64,000 nt of DNA from Streptomyces sp. NBC_01428 (GTDB lineage: Bacteria; Actinomycetota; Actinomycetes; Streptomycetales; Streptomycetaceae), in contig NZ_CP109499.1 of NCBI RefSeq assembly GCF_036231965.1, forward strand, positions 8,680,001-8,744,000, in the 5' to 3' direction. The notes under the pieces were generated by a model. It was given only the letters and a program-made list of their open reading frames with translations, searched no databases and was not told where the DNA came from. Positions 8,793-17,054 of the stretch are shown here, piece after piece; position 1 is the first letter of the stretch; every line of letters starts with the position of its first letter. The translations under genes and the position numbers were made by a program.

Positions 8793-9137
8793 GTGAACAT
8801 GCCTCGCACGAACCGATCCGCAACCCCCTTCCGCGCCGGAAGGATGCGCGTCGTCGCCGCCGCTGCCCTCGCGGGCGCGGCAGCAGCCACGGTCCTCACC
8901 GGGTGCGCCGGCTTCGGGTACCAGGAGAACATCTGCGGCAACGGCGAGTATCCCGCCTTGTCGGTGGGCGGCACCGGGTCCGCCTGCTTCTCGGACAAGG
9001 AGGAGCCGTCGGACGGCTACGCGCGGTACCCCGCGGGCAAGGTGCCGCAGCAGGTCGACGACAAGTGGGACGTGTACTGGCGTACCCACACACTCGACAA
9101 GGACGGAAAGGTCATCGCCGCACCGGACGAAAACTGA
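8793..9137 (+). CDS. Small secreted lipoprotein, function unknown
   Basis: 114 aa. N-terminal basic region (residues 1-18), hydrophobic core AAAALAGAAAATV and lipobox LTGC, giving a lipidated Cys near residue 40. The mature part is about 75 residues with two further Cys (in NICGNGEY and SACFSD), probably a disulfide, and an aromatic motif DDKWDVYWRTHT. The GTG start at 8793 has GGGAG 6 bp upstream. Such short GEYP/KWDVYW lipoproteins recur in Streptomyces without known function. It sits alone between a terminator and a convergent phosphatase gene. Confidence 0.75.
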   Translation: MNMPRTNRSATPFRAGRMRVVAAAALAGAAAATVLTGCAGFGYQENICGNGEYPALSVGGTGSACFSDKEEPSDGYARYPAGKVPQQVDDKWDVYWRTHTLDKDGKVIAAPDEN

Positions 9138-9201
9138 ACGGGTACGGCCTGATGCCCACGGCCGATCCGTGACTCGGAACGTCGGACGCGGAGCCTCGTG
9201 C

Positions 9202-10932
9202 CTACGGCGTGCCGAGCGGGATCCGGATGGTGAGCAGGGCGACGTCGTCGTCGTTGTCGGTCGGACGGGTGCGTTCGAGCAGCCGGTCGGTGAAGGAGTT
9301 CAGGGGCCGGTGGGCGAGCGCCGCGGCGTGCCGGCGCAGGCGTTGCAGGCCGGTGTCCAGCAGTTCTCCACGGGTCTCGATGAGCCCGTCGGTGTAGAAG
9401 ACGAGCGTCGATCCCGGCGGCAGGGTCGCCTCCGCGTCGTGGCGCGGGCGGTCGGTGCCTGTGCCGAGGAGGAGCCCGTTGCCCTCGTGGAGGTAGCGCG
9501 TCACGCCGTCGTAGTCGACGAGCAGGGGTGGCGGGTGGCCCGCGCTGGTCCAGCGCAGGATCCAGTGTCCGGCGGGGTCGCAGGCGAGGCGGGCCAGGAT
9601 GAGCGTCGCCATGCGGACATCGGTGATGTGCCTCATCGCCTGGTCGAGGTGCTGCACGGTGCGGTGCGGGGGGTTGTCCTGCGACCAGGTGTAGGCGCGG
9701 AGCATGTTCCGCAGTTGCGCCATGCCGGCGGCCGCCTCCAGGTCGTGGCCGACCACGTCGCCGATGACCAGGGCCGTGTCCCCGGCCGGGAGCGGGAAGG
9801 CGTCGTACCAGTCGCCGCCCACGTGCGAGGCGTCCGGGGCCGGCAGATAGCGAGTGGTCATCTCCACCCCCGACAGCTTCGGAAGCTGAGGCAGCAGATA
9901 GCGCTGCATGGTGGCGGCGATCTGGCGTTGACGCTGGTAGTGGCGCGCGTTCTCCAGGGCGATGCCGATCCGGCGGGCTATGTCCTCGACAAGGGCCAGA
10001 TCGCCGGTGGTGAACGCCTCGTCGCGTCGGGTGCGCCCCAATGTGAGGGCACCGACCACCTCGTGCGGGCCGCGGATGGGAGCGATGGCCGCGGTCTGGA
10101 TCCCGGTCGTCTCGAACAGCCTGCGCTGCTCGACCGCGATACCGGTGTCGGGGGGCCCGTCATAGGTCTCGGGACCCGCGAGAGCGGATGCCGCACCTCG
10201 CAGGGCCGCGGACAAGGGCATGGGGGAGGAGGCGGGGATCGGGGGCATGGGGCCCTGCAGGTCCTCGCGGGTACGCAGTACGGAGTCCTCGGCCTGGACG
10301 ACCAGCGATCGCGTCACCTCGTCCCCCTCGGCGATGAGGTCGATGACGGCCCAGTCCGCGAGCCGCGGAAGCATCAGTTCCACCACCCGGCGCAGGGCAC
10401 CGTGCACGTCGACGTTGGAGATCAGCTGAGCGGTGGTGTCCGCCAGCAGGGCCAGACGCTCACCCTCGGACAGAGCCCGGGGTGACGGTGCGGGCCGTGC
10501 CGCGTCGGGCTCGGACTCCTCGGCGGGATGGAAGGCCACCAGGGCGACCACGCCTCGGTCGTTGGCTTCGCAGGGCAGGGAGAACCACTGCCCCGGCAGG
10601 AGGGTGCCGTCGCCGCGGGGGTACCAGTTGCGGCCCGACCGCAGTGCCTGCCGGTCCGTCTGTCGGTCCGCCTGCCGGTCCGGCTGTTTACGGAGCCCGC
10701 CGTTCTCCCGCGGGACCGGACGCCCCAGCGCGTCCCGGTGCAGCAGATCGTGGGAGTCGTACCCGATCACGTCGTCGGCGCCGAGAAGGAGGAGATCGAG
10801 AGCGCGCGCGTTGACCCAGACGATCCGACCGGAGTCCCCGACGGCGTAGACGCCCGCACGGGCGTGCTCGAGAGCCGCGCTGACGCCCAGCTGATCGATG
10901 ACCGTCGTCGGTGCCGTTGAGCGGTCCGTCAT
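9202..10932 (-). CDS. PAS-GAF-SpoIIE (PPM) serine phosphatase
   Basis: 576-aa cytoplasmic signalling protein. Domains in order: PAS-like sensor (about residues 10-150, AGVYAVGDSGRIVWVNARAL), GAF (about 180-330, ending ALVEDIARRIGIALENARHY), and a SpoIIE/RsbU-type PP2C phosphatase (about 340-575) with the metal-site Asp residues in HVGGDWYDAF, IGDVVGHD and the closing DDDVALL. Members dephosphorylate anti-anti-sigma factors. The start ATG at 10932 (or 10935) follows GAGGAG. An in-frame three-unit repeat falls between PAS core and GAF (see 10647-10682). No sigma or anti-sigma gene is adjacent, so the partner is encoded elsewhere. A second SpoIIE phosphatase lies at 50302-51396. Confidence 0.88.
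   Translation of the reverse strand: MTDRSTAPTTVIDQLGVSAALEHARAGVYAVGDSGRIVWVNARALDLLLLGADDVIGYDSHDLLHRDALGRPVPRENGGLRKQPDRQADRQTDRQALRSGRNWYPRGDGTLLPGQWFSLPCEANDRGVVALVAFHPAEESEPDAARPAPSPRALSEGERLALLADTTAQLISNVDVHGALRRVVELMLPRLADWAVIDLIAEGDEVTRSLVVQAEDSVLRTREDLQGPMPPIPASSPMPLSAALRGAASALAGPETYDGPPDTGIAVEQRRLFETTGIQTAAIAPIRGPHEVVGALTLGRTRRDEAFTTGDLALVEDIARRIGIALENARHYQRQRQIAATMQRYLLPQLPKLSGVEMTTRYLPAPDASHVGGDWYDAFPLPAGDTALVIGDVVGHDLEAAAGMAQLRNMLRAYTWSQDNPPHRTVQHLDQAMRHITDVRMATLILARLACDPAGHWILRWTSAGHPPPLLVDYDGVTRYLHEGNGLLLGTGTDRPRHDAEATLPPGSTLVFYTDGLIETRGELLDTGLQRLRRHAAALAHRPLNSFTDRLLERTRPTDNDDDVALLTIRIPLGTP
10647..10682 (-). repeat. In-frame 12-bp tandem repeat, three units
   Basis: Three consecutive 12-bp units (10647-10658, 10659-10670, 10671-10682); the first and third are identical and the middle one differs at two bases. 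On the coding strand they add Asp-Arg-Gln-Xaa units to the PAS-GAF linker of the phosphatase (about residues 84-96). A 12-bp period keeps frame whatever the copy number, so length variation between strains would be tolerated. Confidence 0.85.
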
Positions 10933-10935
10933 CAT

Positions 10936-11321
10936 GGCTCCTCGCATGACAGGGGGCTTTGCCCGCCCGTCCGTTCGGGTCCCGGACAGGGCCTGGGCAG
11001 GCAGCGTGATCAGGAGAAACCGCCCCACGGTCGCCCTGGCTGCCGTACCTGCTGACCACGTCAGAGGGAACGAACAGTGCCGGGGCTGTCGGGACGGATT
11101 CCCTGAGGAGGCCGCTCTTGTCCGAACCGCCGATCGCCGTCGGCCACGAGAGCCGAAGTCCCCCTTTTCTAGCACGCGTTTACGGACCTGATGCGCCCGG
11201 AAACGAGCAAGGTGGGTCCGGGACCGCGTCGTGCCCGCGGTTCGACCGTGCGGGCCGGGTCGGACCGCGCGCTCCCTGGCCCTCTCTTCGTGAGGACGGT
11301 CCGGTTCCGTGTCGGTGGGCC
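10936..11321. other. Intergenic region between divergent genes, no gene seen
   Basis: About 390 bp between the divergent phosphatase and DUF1963-like genes. Open frames crossing it lack ribosome sites and have shadow-like composition. The only local anomaly is a short AT-rich stretch near 11160-11175. It must hold the phosphatase promoter, but no clear -35/-10 pair stands out. Confidence 0.5.
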
Positions 11322-11331
11322 GTGGCACGAT
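11322..11331 (+). promoter_or_regulatory. Candidate -10 of a leaderless promoter
   Basis: GTGGCACGAT ends 7 nt before the ATG at 11339, and no ribosome site precedes that ATG. The same decamer with one change, GTGGCACCAT, sits at the same distance before the SMI1/KNR4 gene at 55515. A -10-like box at that distance places the transcription start at or next to the start codon. Confidence 0.45.
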
Positions 11332-11338
11332 CACCGGC

Positions 11339-12148
11339 ATGGCATACGTCGACGAGCGGAACGTGACCGGGCTGGCGAGCGAGTACGGCGTTCCAGCCGA
11401 CGTGGCAACGGAGTTGGCGGGGCTGCTGAGGCCGTGTGTCCTCCTGGTGAGGAAGGCCGATCTGCCCGATGCGGACCGGGAGGACGTCCTGCCGGCCGGA
11501 CTGACCGGCGGCCTGCCTCCGCTACCCGGGGGTGAGGACGATGACGGGGGCGGCCCGGCGGATCCCTTCGTGCTGGCCGTCGACTGCGCGGCCCTGCCCC
11601 GCGACTTCCTCGACATCGAAATTCCCTCGGACGGGCAGCTGTTGTTCTTCACGACATTCGAGTACGAACCGGAGGATTCCACGGTTCTCCACGTCCCCGC
11701 CGACGGATCGACCGAGGAGCGACCGTCGCCGGAAAACGTGGGTGGCGGTCCGAGGACCGTCGTGTACGAACCGCATCTTTTGTATCCCGTGCCGGGGCTG
11801 ACCATCGACCACGACTGGCGCAGACGTGACCTTGTGCGGACCTTCTTGGACGGTGCTGGTGGAAGCGACGGGGACGACCTCGGAGCGGGCGCCGAGGTGC
11901 TGGACCGTTTCGTGGAGGCGCTGGTGAACAGCGCCCACGCCGGTACCCCGCCCCACTCCGTGGCGCAGATCGGCGGATTCTCGGACCAGTGGCAGGTCCC
12001 TCCCGACCAGGACGGTCTGGTGCTCCTGGCCCAGATATCCGGGAACGGCGTCGACCACGGCCTGTTCACCCTGAACCTGGTGGTCGGCACGCGCCAGGAC
12101 ATCGCCGCCGGACGCTGGGAGAACCTTCACTTCGAGCAGCAGTGCTGA
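11339..12148 (+). CDS. DUF1963/YwqG-like protein
   Basis: 269 aa, no signal peptide or membrane segment. It contains the features of the DUF1963 family (structural relatives of the SMI1/KNR4 immunity proteins): an early PFVLAVDCAALP strand-turn, a central DGQLLFFTTFEYEP strand, and the closing HSVAQIGGFSDQWQ then LVLLAQISGNG pattern, a well-conserved DUF1963 signature. An acidic, Gly-rich insertion (about residues 70-85) separates the first strands. Function of the family is unknown; relatives occur among contact-toxin immunity genes, but no toxin gene is adjacent. The ATG at 11339 looks leaderless. Confidence 0.75.
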   Translation: MAYVDERNVTGLASEYGVPADVATELAGLLRPCVLLVRKADLPDADREDVLPAGLTGGLPPLPGGEDDDGGGPADPFVLAVDCAALPRDFLDIEIPSDGQLLFFTTFEYEPEDSTVLHVPADGSTEERPSPENVGGGPRTVVYEPHLLYPVPGLTIDHDWRRRDLVRTFLDGAGGSDGDDLGAGAEVLDRFVEALVNSAHAGTPPHSVAQIGGFSDQWQVPPDQDGLVLLAQISGNGVDHGLFTLNLVVGTRQDIAAGRWENLHFEQQC

Positions 12149-12180
12149 TGTGACCTGTGGCGCCGCTGTCCCGCCTGTCG

Positions 12181-12582
12181 TCACGCGTCCTTTCCGGACT
12201 CCGCCGGCGTCTCTTCGGCCGCGATCTGAGCGCGCTCCTCCTTGATCTCGCGGCCGAGGAAATAGTTGAGCGCCGTTCGAATGGCCGCGATCGCGGCCAG
12301 TTGGCCGATCTCGCGAAAGGTCGGGGAGATGGCCGTCCGCAAGATGTCGGAGGCGAGCTGGAACTCCAGACCCAGGAGCAGGAAGCGACCCAGGGTGAGA
12401 CGCACGGACACGAAGATCTCGGCCTTGCGTTCCCGCAGTCCCACCGTGACCAGGCGGGAGAACGCGACGACCGCGCCGACGAAGATGATGATGGCGCCGC
12501 CCGCCTCCACCAGGCGCACCAACATGTCGACTCCGGTCCGCAGACCGGACTCGGGCAGCAGGTCACCGATGCTGAAGATCAC
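12181..12582 (-). CDS. DUF1622 membrane protein
   Basis: 133 aa with three hydrophobic segments (about residues 28-48, 62-82 and 88-106) and a charged C-terminal tail rich in Glu and Lys. The central motif FVSVRLTLGRFLLLGLEFQLASDILRTA contains the family's conserved LGRxLxLGLEFxxAADI-type pattern. DUF1622 proteins are small integral membrane proteins of unknown role. Start ATG at 12582. The gene lies alone, convergent with the DUF1963-like gene (32 bp between stops). Confidence 0.82.
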   Translation of the reverse strand: MIFSIGDLLPESGLRTGVDMLVRLVEAGGAIIIFVGAVVAFSRLVTVGLRERKAEIFVSVRLTLGRFLLLGLEFQLASDILRTAISPTFREIGQLAAIAAIRTALNYFLGREIKEERAQIAAEETPAESGKDA

Positions 12583-12731
12583 GGCAGTCGACCCGTCCTC
12601 CCTGGCTCCTTTGTCAGGCTAGGCGCTCGTCCTCACCCGCGCCCCGGCATGGACCCCCTGATCGGGACGAAGGGGCCGGATGGGTGACGCGGGCGCCGGA
12701 CGCCTCGACGGGGCCCACGCGGCGTGGCCGC

Positions 12732-13448
12732 TCAGCGGGCCATGCCGAGGGGTGCCGTACCCGCGGCCCGGGATGCGAGGACCGTCCGGCCGTGCTCCGT
12801 GGTCGGGAAGCGGTCCAGCATGGCCCGTAGCTCGCGGGCTCCGACATTGGCGCCGAACGGCTCCGTGCCCGGTTGCAGTCGTACGCCCTCGGAGAGCGGG
12901 CCGGCGTCCACGGGGTCGAAGCCCACGGCGTCCACAAGATGCGCGACGGTGGCCAGGTCGTCCGTGTCGTCGCCGGCGAGCGCGATCGCCTTGCGGCCGG
13001 GTGTTCCGGCGGGCAGGGCTCCGTCCTCGAGGTCGTGGTATCCCATGTGGTTGAACGCCTTGATCACGCGTGAGTCGGGCAAGAACGCCTGCACGATCTC
13101 GCTGGTGGAGACCGCCGGGTCCGTGAGGTCCCGCCGGAGGCCATCGACTTCCCACCAGTAGTTCATCGCGTCGATGACCAGCTTCCCCCGCAAGGCCTGG
13201 ACAGGGAGACTGCGATATTTGCCGAGGGGGACCGCCAGGACCACGGCGTCCGCCCCGGACGCGGCATCCTCCGCGACGACAGCGAGGGCACCGGGGGCGA
13301 GCACCTCGACAGTGAGAGCGATGTCCTCGACCGCGCCGGAGCCCGCGATCAGCACGCGGTGGCCGGCGGCGAGAGCCAGCCGCGCCAGTACGGTCCCTAC
13401 TTTTCCGGCGCCCAGAATGCCGATCGTGCGCAGGTCCTCGGTGTTCAT
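12732..13448 (-). CDS. NADP-binding F420-oxidoreductase-family protein
   Basis: 238 aa. The N-terminal GILGAGKVGTVLARLALAAGH (about residues 9-29) is a textbook Rossmann loop, followed by VLIAGSG where Arg/Ser contacts of NADP usually lie; the central LPVQALRGKLVIDAMNYW and the KAFNHMGYHDLEDG segment match the NADPH-dependent F420 reductase family. It is the last gene of a leftward operon with two luciferase-like monooxygenases, 45 bp behind the second. The context suggests hydride supply to a flavin or deazaflavin used by those enzymes, or oxidation of a shared intermediate. Whether the acceptor is F420 cannot be decided from sequence alone. Confidence 0.82.
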   Translation of the reverse strand: MNTEDLRTIGILGAGKVGTVLARLALAAGHRVLIAGSGAVEDIALTVEVLAPGALAVVAEDAASGADAVVLAVPLGKYRSLPVQALRGKLVIDAMNYWWEVDGLRRDLTDPAVSTSEIVQAFLPDSRVIKAFNHMGYHDLEDGALPAGTPGRKAIALAGDDTDDLATVAHLVDAVGFDPVDAGPLSEGVRLQPGTEPFGANVGARELRAMLDRFPTTEHGRTVLASRAAGTAPLGMAR

Positions 13449-13493
13449 CGTTCCTCTCTCCTTCGGTCAGCCGGCCAGGGATGTCGCGTTCGG

Positions 13494-14525
13494 TCAGCCG
13501 GCGAGGATGTCGCGGACCATGGGGATCACCTTCGTGCCGTACAGCTCCACCGCGCGCAGCCGGGCACTGATCGGCTGCGCCCCCGCGGTGTAGATGAGGT
13601 CGAAGCGGCCCACGCCGAGTTCGTCCACGGCGCGGGCGATCTTGCGCGCGACCGTCTCCGGTGCCCCGATGTACAGCGAGCCGTGCTCGATCTCGGCTTC
13701 GAACTCCGCGCGGCGGATCGGCGGCCAGCCGCGGAGCGCGCCGATACGGTCGCGGATGATCCGGTAGCTGGGCCAGTACACCTCGCGGGCCTCCTCGTCG
13801 GTGTCGGCCACGAACCCCGGTGAGTGCATGCCCACCGGGTGTGCGGTGGTGCCGAACTGCGCGGCGGCTCTCCGGTAGAGGTCGATGTAGGGCGCGAAGC
13901 GTGTGGGAGAGCCGCCGATGACCGCGAGCATCAGGGGAAGGCCGTAGCGGGCGGTCCGGACGACCGACGGGGGAGATCCGCCGACACCGACCCAGGTGGG
14001 GAGGTGACCGGATTCGGTCGGAGGGAAGACCTCGGCCGCTTCGAGGGGAGCCCGAAGAGTGCCCGCCCAGGTGACGGGCTTCTCGTCGAGCAGTCGCACG
14101 AAGAGCTCGATCTTCTCTTCGAACAACTTGTCGTAGTCGCTCAGGTCGTAGCCGAAGAGGGGGAACGACTCCGTGAAGGACCCTCGCCCCAGGATCACCT
14201 CGGCTCGGCCGTTGGAGAGGGCGTCGACGGTCGCGAAGCGCTGGAAGACCCGGACGGGGTCGTCGGAGCTGAGGACCGTCACGCCGGAGGACAACCGCAG
14301 GCGCCGGGTACGCGTCGCGATGCCGGCGAGCACCGTTTCCGGTGTGGAGACCGCGTACTCGGGGCGATGGTGCTCGCCCACCGCGAGGACGTCGATGCCG
14401 ATCTCGTCGGCCAGAACCGCCTCGTCGACGAGCTGCCGGATCGCCCGGGCATGGGAGACCTGCGCACCGGAGTCGTCGACCGGGACGTCGCCGAACGTGT
14501 CGAGGCCGAAGTCGAGATCAGACAT
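13494..14525 (-). CDS. LLM-class (luciferase-like) flavin monooxygenase, second gene
   Basis: 343-aa TIM-barrel enzyme of the bacterial-luciferase-like family. Typical pieces: early GLDTFGDV strand, IGIDVLAVGEHH, the STPETVLAGIATRTRRLRLSSGV strand, RAEVILGRGSFTESFPLFG, and the late IYIGAPETVARKIARAV segment. The start ATG at 14525 has AAGGAG at good spacing and overlaps the upstream gene's stop by 8 bp, so the two are translationally coupled. Family members use FMNH2 or F420H2 with or without O2. The paralogous upstream gene suggests a heterodimer like LuxA/LuxB or two successive oxidations; this is inference. Confidence 0.87.
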   Translation of the reverse strand: MSDLDFGLDTFGDVPVDDSGAQVSHARAIRQLVDEAVLADEIGIDVLAVGEHHRPEYAVSTPETVLAGIATRTRRLRLSSGVTVLSSDDPVRVFQRFATVDALSNGRAEVILGRGSFTESFPLFGYDLSDYDKLFEEKIELFVRLLDEKPVTWAGTLRAPLEAAEVFPPTESGHLPTWVGVGGSPPSVVRTARYGLPLMLAVIGGSPTRFAPYIDLYRRAAAQFGTTAHPVGMHSPGFVADTDEEAREVYWPSYRIIRDRIGALRGWPPIRRAEFEAEIEHGSLYIGAPETVARKIARAVDELGVGRFDLIYTAGAQPISARLRAVELYGTKVIPMVRDILAG

Positions 14526-15567
14526 GACGGGACTCCTTCGTGAGCAGTTCTCGCACACGTGGGGCGACTTCGCTGCCCAGCAGTTCGATGCTGCGGGCGC
14601 GGGCCTCACGGGGGAGATGCATGATGTCGTACTTGAGGTCGAAGCGGCTCAGGTTCAGGTCACGGGCCGTCGTGGCGATCTTGCGGGCGACCGTGTCCGG
14701 AGAACCCACGAACAGCGCACCGTGGTCGATCTCCTCGCGATAGACGTCCCAGGTCGGCGGATAGAAGCCGCGCTCCCGCGCGAGACCTGCCACCACCGGT
14801 TTCCAGTACTCCCACCAGGTCTCGGCGGCCTCCTCGTCGGTGTCCGCCACGAATCCCAGGGAGTGCTGGCCGATCGGCCGGGCGCCGTGCCCGGCCTGCC
14901 GCAGAGCACGCTGGTACAGATCGACGTGACGGGCGAAGCGCTGCGGGCGTCCACCGATGACGGCCAGCATGAGGGGGAGGCCGTAACGGGCGGCCCGGAC
15001 AACGGAGTTGGGACTTCCCCCCACTCCGATCCAGGTGGGAATCCCGCCCGCGCGCATCCGGGGGCGCAGGCGCTGCTCGGACAGCGGTGCGCGAAAGGCG
15101 CCGGACCATGTCACCGAGTCCTCCCGCTGGAGCCGCATGAGGAGTTCGAGCTTCTCCTCGAAGAGCTCTTCGTAGTCGCTCACGTCGTAACCGAACAGAG
15201 GGAACGAGTCCGTCGCCGAGGCGCGGCCCACGACGAGCTGGGCGCGGCCGTTCGAGACCGCGTCGAGCGTGGAGAAGTCGTGGAAGAGACGCACCGGGTC
15301 GTTGGTGCTCAGTACGGTCACCGACGTCCCGAGGCGAATGCGCCGGGTCGCGGAGGCGATGGCGGAGAGCAGCACCGGAGCCGCGGTGTCGACGTGGCCG
15401 GGTCGGTAGTGCTCGCCGACGCTGAAGACATCCAGCCCCACGGCCTCGGCGTGCCGCGCCTCCTCGACGAGCAGTCGGACGGTCTCGCCGTCGTCGAGGA
15501 CGCGGCCGGCGTCCGTCGCGACCTCCCCGAACGAATTCAGACCGAAGGTGAATGGCGCTGCCGTCAT
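14518..15567 (-). CDS. LLM-class (luciferase-like) flavin monooxygenase, first gene
   Basis: 349-aa paralogue of the next gene, with matching motifs (GLNSFGEV, VGLDVFSVGEHY, GRAQLVVGRASATDSFPLFG, GALFVGSPDTVARKIA). The ATG at 15567 has GGAGGA 5 bp upstream and is the first gene of the leftward operon. It is divergent from a MarR gene, with the shared intergenic space holding a palindromic operator (15631-15670) repeated in front of the NADPH:FMN reductase gene at 17055-17615. That reductase is the obvious supplier of reduced flavin. Confidence 0.87.
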   Translation of the reverse strand: MTAAPFTFGLNSFGEVATDAGRVLDDGETVRLLVEEARHAEAVGLDVFSVGEHYRPGHVDTAAPVLLSAIASATRRIRLGTSVTVLSTNDPVRLFHDFSTLDAVSNGRAQLVVGRASATDSFPLFGYDVSDYEELFEEKLELLMRLQREDSVTWSGAFRAPLSEQRLRPRMRAGGIPTWIGVGGSPNSVVRAARYGLPLMLAVIGGRPQRFARHVDLYQRALRQAGHGARPIGQHSLGFVADTDEEAAETWWEYWKPVVAGLARERGFYPPTWDVYREEIDHGALFVGSPDTVARKIATTARDLNLSRFDLKYDIMHLPREARARSIELLGSEVAPRVRELLTKESRHV

Positions 15568-15630
15568 GGCGTCCTCCTCCGATGGTTCCCGGAGGGCGGG
15601 CCACCTGAAAGATGCGGGAGTAGCATGTGC

Positions 15631-15670
15631 TTGATTCAGCAAGTATCACTCGACATGATTGACACGTCAA
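15631..15670. promoter_or_regulatory. Composite operator between LLM operon and marR
   Basis: Two palindromic parts: CTTGATTCAGCAAG (15630-15643, 4-bp perfect arms, extended with one mismatch) and TTGAC-AC-GTCAA (15659-15670, perfect 12-bp palindrome). AAGTAT at 15641, nine bases, then TGATTGAC at 15656 is the exact layout also found at 17681-17710. The 12-bp palindrome ends 18 bp before the GTG of the MarR gene, so it could serve autoregulation and control of the divergent operon. Confidence 0.65.
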
Positions 15671-15688
15671 ACAAAGAGGCGACCAGTG

Positions 15689-16159
15689 GTGAGTGAACGG
15701 CGGAGCCTGTATCCCGACGCCGAGGAGCTACGGGTCTGGCGCGACTTCGTCGAAACCGCGCAGGCACTCCATGACGAGCTGGCCGCCCGGCTGCAGCAGG
15801 AGTGTTCCTTGTCGCCGGGCGACTACGCGGTGCTGCTGGCGCTCAGCGAAGCCGCCGCTCGCAGGCTGCGGTCGTCCGAGCTGGCGCAGACCATGGGATG
15901 GGAGCGCAGCAGGCTGTCGCATCACCTGGGACGGATGGAGCGCCGCGGGCTGATTCGCCGGGACAGGTGTGCGACCGACAGCCGGGGTGCGGAGGTGGTG
16001 CTCACCGCCGAAGGCGCCGACGCGTTCCGGGCGGCCCTGCTGCCGCACCTGCGAGCGATCCGCGAGGTCTTCGTCGACGCGCTGAGTCCGGAGCGGATCG
16101 CGGCCGTCGGTGACGCCATGGCCGCGTTGCGCACCGCGCGGGGGATCCACCGGCACTGA
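15689..16159 (+). CDS. MarR-family transcriptional regulator
   Basis: 156-aa winged-helix repressor. Core wHTH spans about residues 45-110: recognition-helix region SSELAQTMGWERSRLSHHLGRMERRGLI and wing RRDRCATDSRGAEVVLTAEG. The start is the GTG at 15689 (a GTG one codon earlier is possible) with AAAGAGG upstream; an earlier in-frame TTG falls inside the operator palindrome. Divergent to the LLM monooxygenase operon, it most likely represses that operon and itself through the palindrome at 15659-15670, and by site similarity also the FMN reductase gene. Ligand unknown. Confidence 0.85.
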   Translation: MSERRSLYPDAEELRVWRDFVETAQALHDELAARLQQECSLSPGDYAVLLALSEAAARRLRSSELAQTMGWERSRLSHHLGRMERRGLIRRDRCATDSRGAEVVLTAEGADAFRAALLPHLRAIREVFVDALSPERIAAVGDAMAALRTARGIHRH

Positions 16160-16255
16160 CCTGGAACGGCCCCGGCTCCGGCCACGCAGGTGAAGCGGTC
16201 CGGTGGGCGACCGGTTTTCACCGCGCCTCATGCGTACGTCGATGAACTCGACAAA

Positions 16256-16330
16256 GCGATGGCGACAGCGAAGCCTTGGCGACTGCGACTGCGACTGCGA
16301 CTGCGACTGCGACTGCGCAGCGATGGCGAC
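16256..16330. repeat. Hexanucleotide microsatellite with flanking direct repeats
   Basis: Six perfect copies of GACTGC (16281-16316). A 12-bp direct repeat AGCGATGGCGAC flanks it (16256-16267 and 16319-16330). It lies in the 212-bp space between the convergent MarR and CGNR genes, outside coding sequence. Copy number is likely to vary by replication slippage. Confidence 0.9.
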
Positions 16331-16371
16331 GCGGCCACCTCGAACGGGTCGATCGGCGCCCGTCCCGCCCC

Positions 16372-16932
16372 TCAGCCGGAGACGGGCGCGGTCTCCTTCT
16401 TGCGGGCGCGGTACGCGGCCGCCTTGATCTTGTTGCCGCAGGACTCCATGCCGCACCACTGTCGGCGCATCCCGCGTGAGCGATCGATGTACGTCCGTGT
16501 GCACTCGGGGTTGCCGCACTCCTTGAGCAGGGGCACGTCCGGCCCGCTCAGCAACTCGATCGAGAGCCGCGCCACCGTGGACAGCGCTTCGTCGGGGGTC
16601 GCCGCCGTCCAGCGCCCGGAGGGGGCGAGCTGGGGCACGGCCGGCGACTTGCGGGCGGCGCTGTTGACCACGGCGAGAGCCCCGTGCCCGAAGTCCTCAC
16701 CGAGCCGCCGCGCTGTGACCAGCTCGTAGATCGCCTCACGGAGGGCCTTCGCCTGCTCCACGTCGACGCTCTGAACAGGGGAGACGGCATCGACGACGCC
16801 GCTCTCCGTGTACCAGGCGTCCAGTCTGTCCGGCGTCGCGAACATCTCGAACCGCGCCGATCGCCGGGCGCGCAGGGTCGCGGCGAAGTCGAGGGCCGGA
16901 TTCCCGCAGACGAAGACGTGGTCGAGGTTCAC
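16372..16932 (-). CDS. CGNR zinc-finger (ABATE) regulator
   Basis: 186 aa. The N-terminal ABATE domain (about residues 1-130) begins with the family hallmark LDHVFVCGNPALDFAATL; the C-terminal zinc finger reads KECGNPECTRTYIDRSR then RQWCGMESCGNK, with four Cys and the CGNR-type ending. Such proteins are stress-linked DNA-binding regulators in actinobacteria. The GTG start at 16932 lacks a strong ribosome site. Immediately upstream is a direct repeat typical of an autoregulatory site (16949-16964). It is codirectional with the FMN reductase gene 122 bp upstream but has its own probable promoter. Confidence 0.87.
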   Translation of the reverse strand: MNLDHVFVCGNPALDFAATLRARRSARFEMFATPDRLDAWYTESGVVDAVSPVQSVDVEQAKALREAIYELVTARRLGEDFGHGALAVVNSAARKSPAVPQLAPSGRWTAATPDEALSTVARLSIELLSGPDVPLLKECGNPECTRTYIDRSRGMRRQWCGMESCGNKIKAAAYRARKKETAPVSG

Positions 16933-16948
16933 ATCACTAGTCTGGCAG

Positions 16949-16964
16949 GTGACTGTAGTGACTG
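16949..16964. promoter_or_regulatory. Direct-repeat operator upstream of CGNR gene
   Basis: GTGACTG repeated at 16949-16955 and 16958-16964, a 9-bp period, 16 bp upstream of the CGNR start codon. Nine bp is close to one helical turn, so two subunits could bind the same DNA face. The binder is probably the CGNR protein itself; this is inference. Confidence 0.45.
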
Positions 16965-17054
16965 CCAAGGCATGCCGGTGGAGGCCGACGCGCGGAAGGG
17001 TGCGTCGGCCTCGCAGCTCATACCTGGCCGGCCGGCGGTGGCCGTCTCGGTCCG

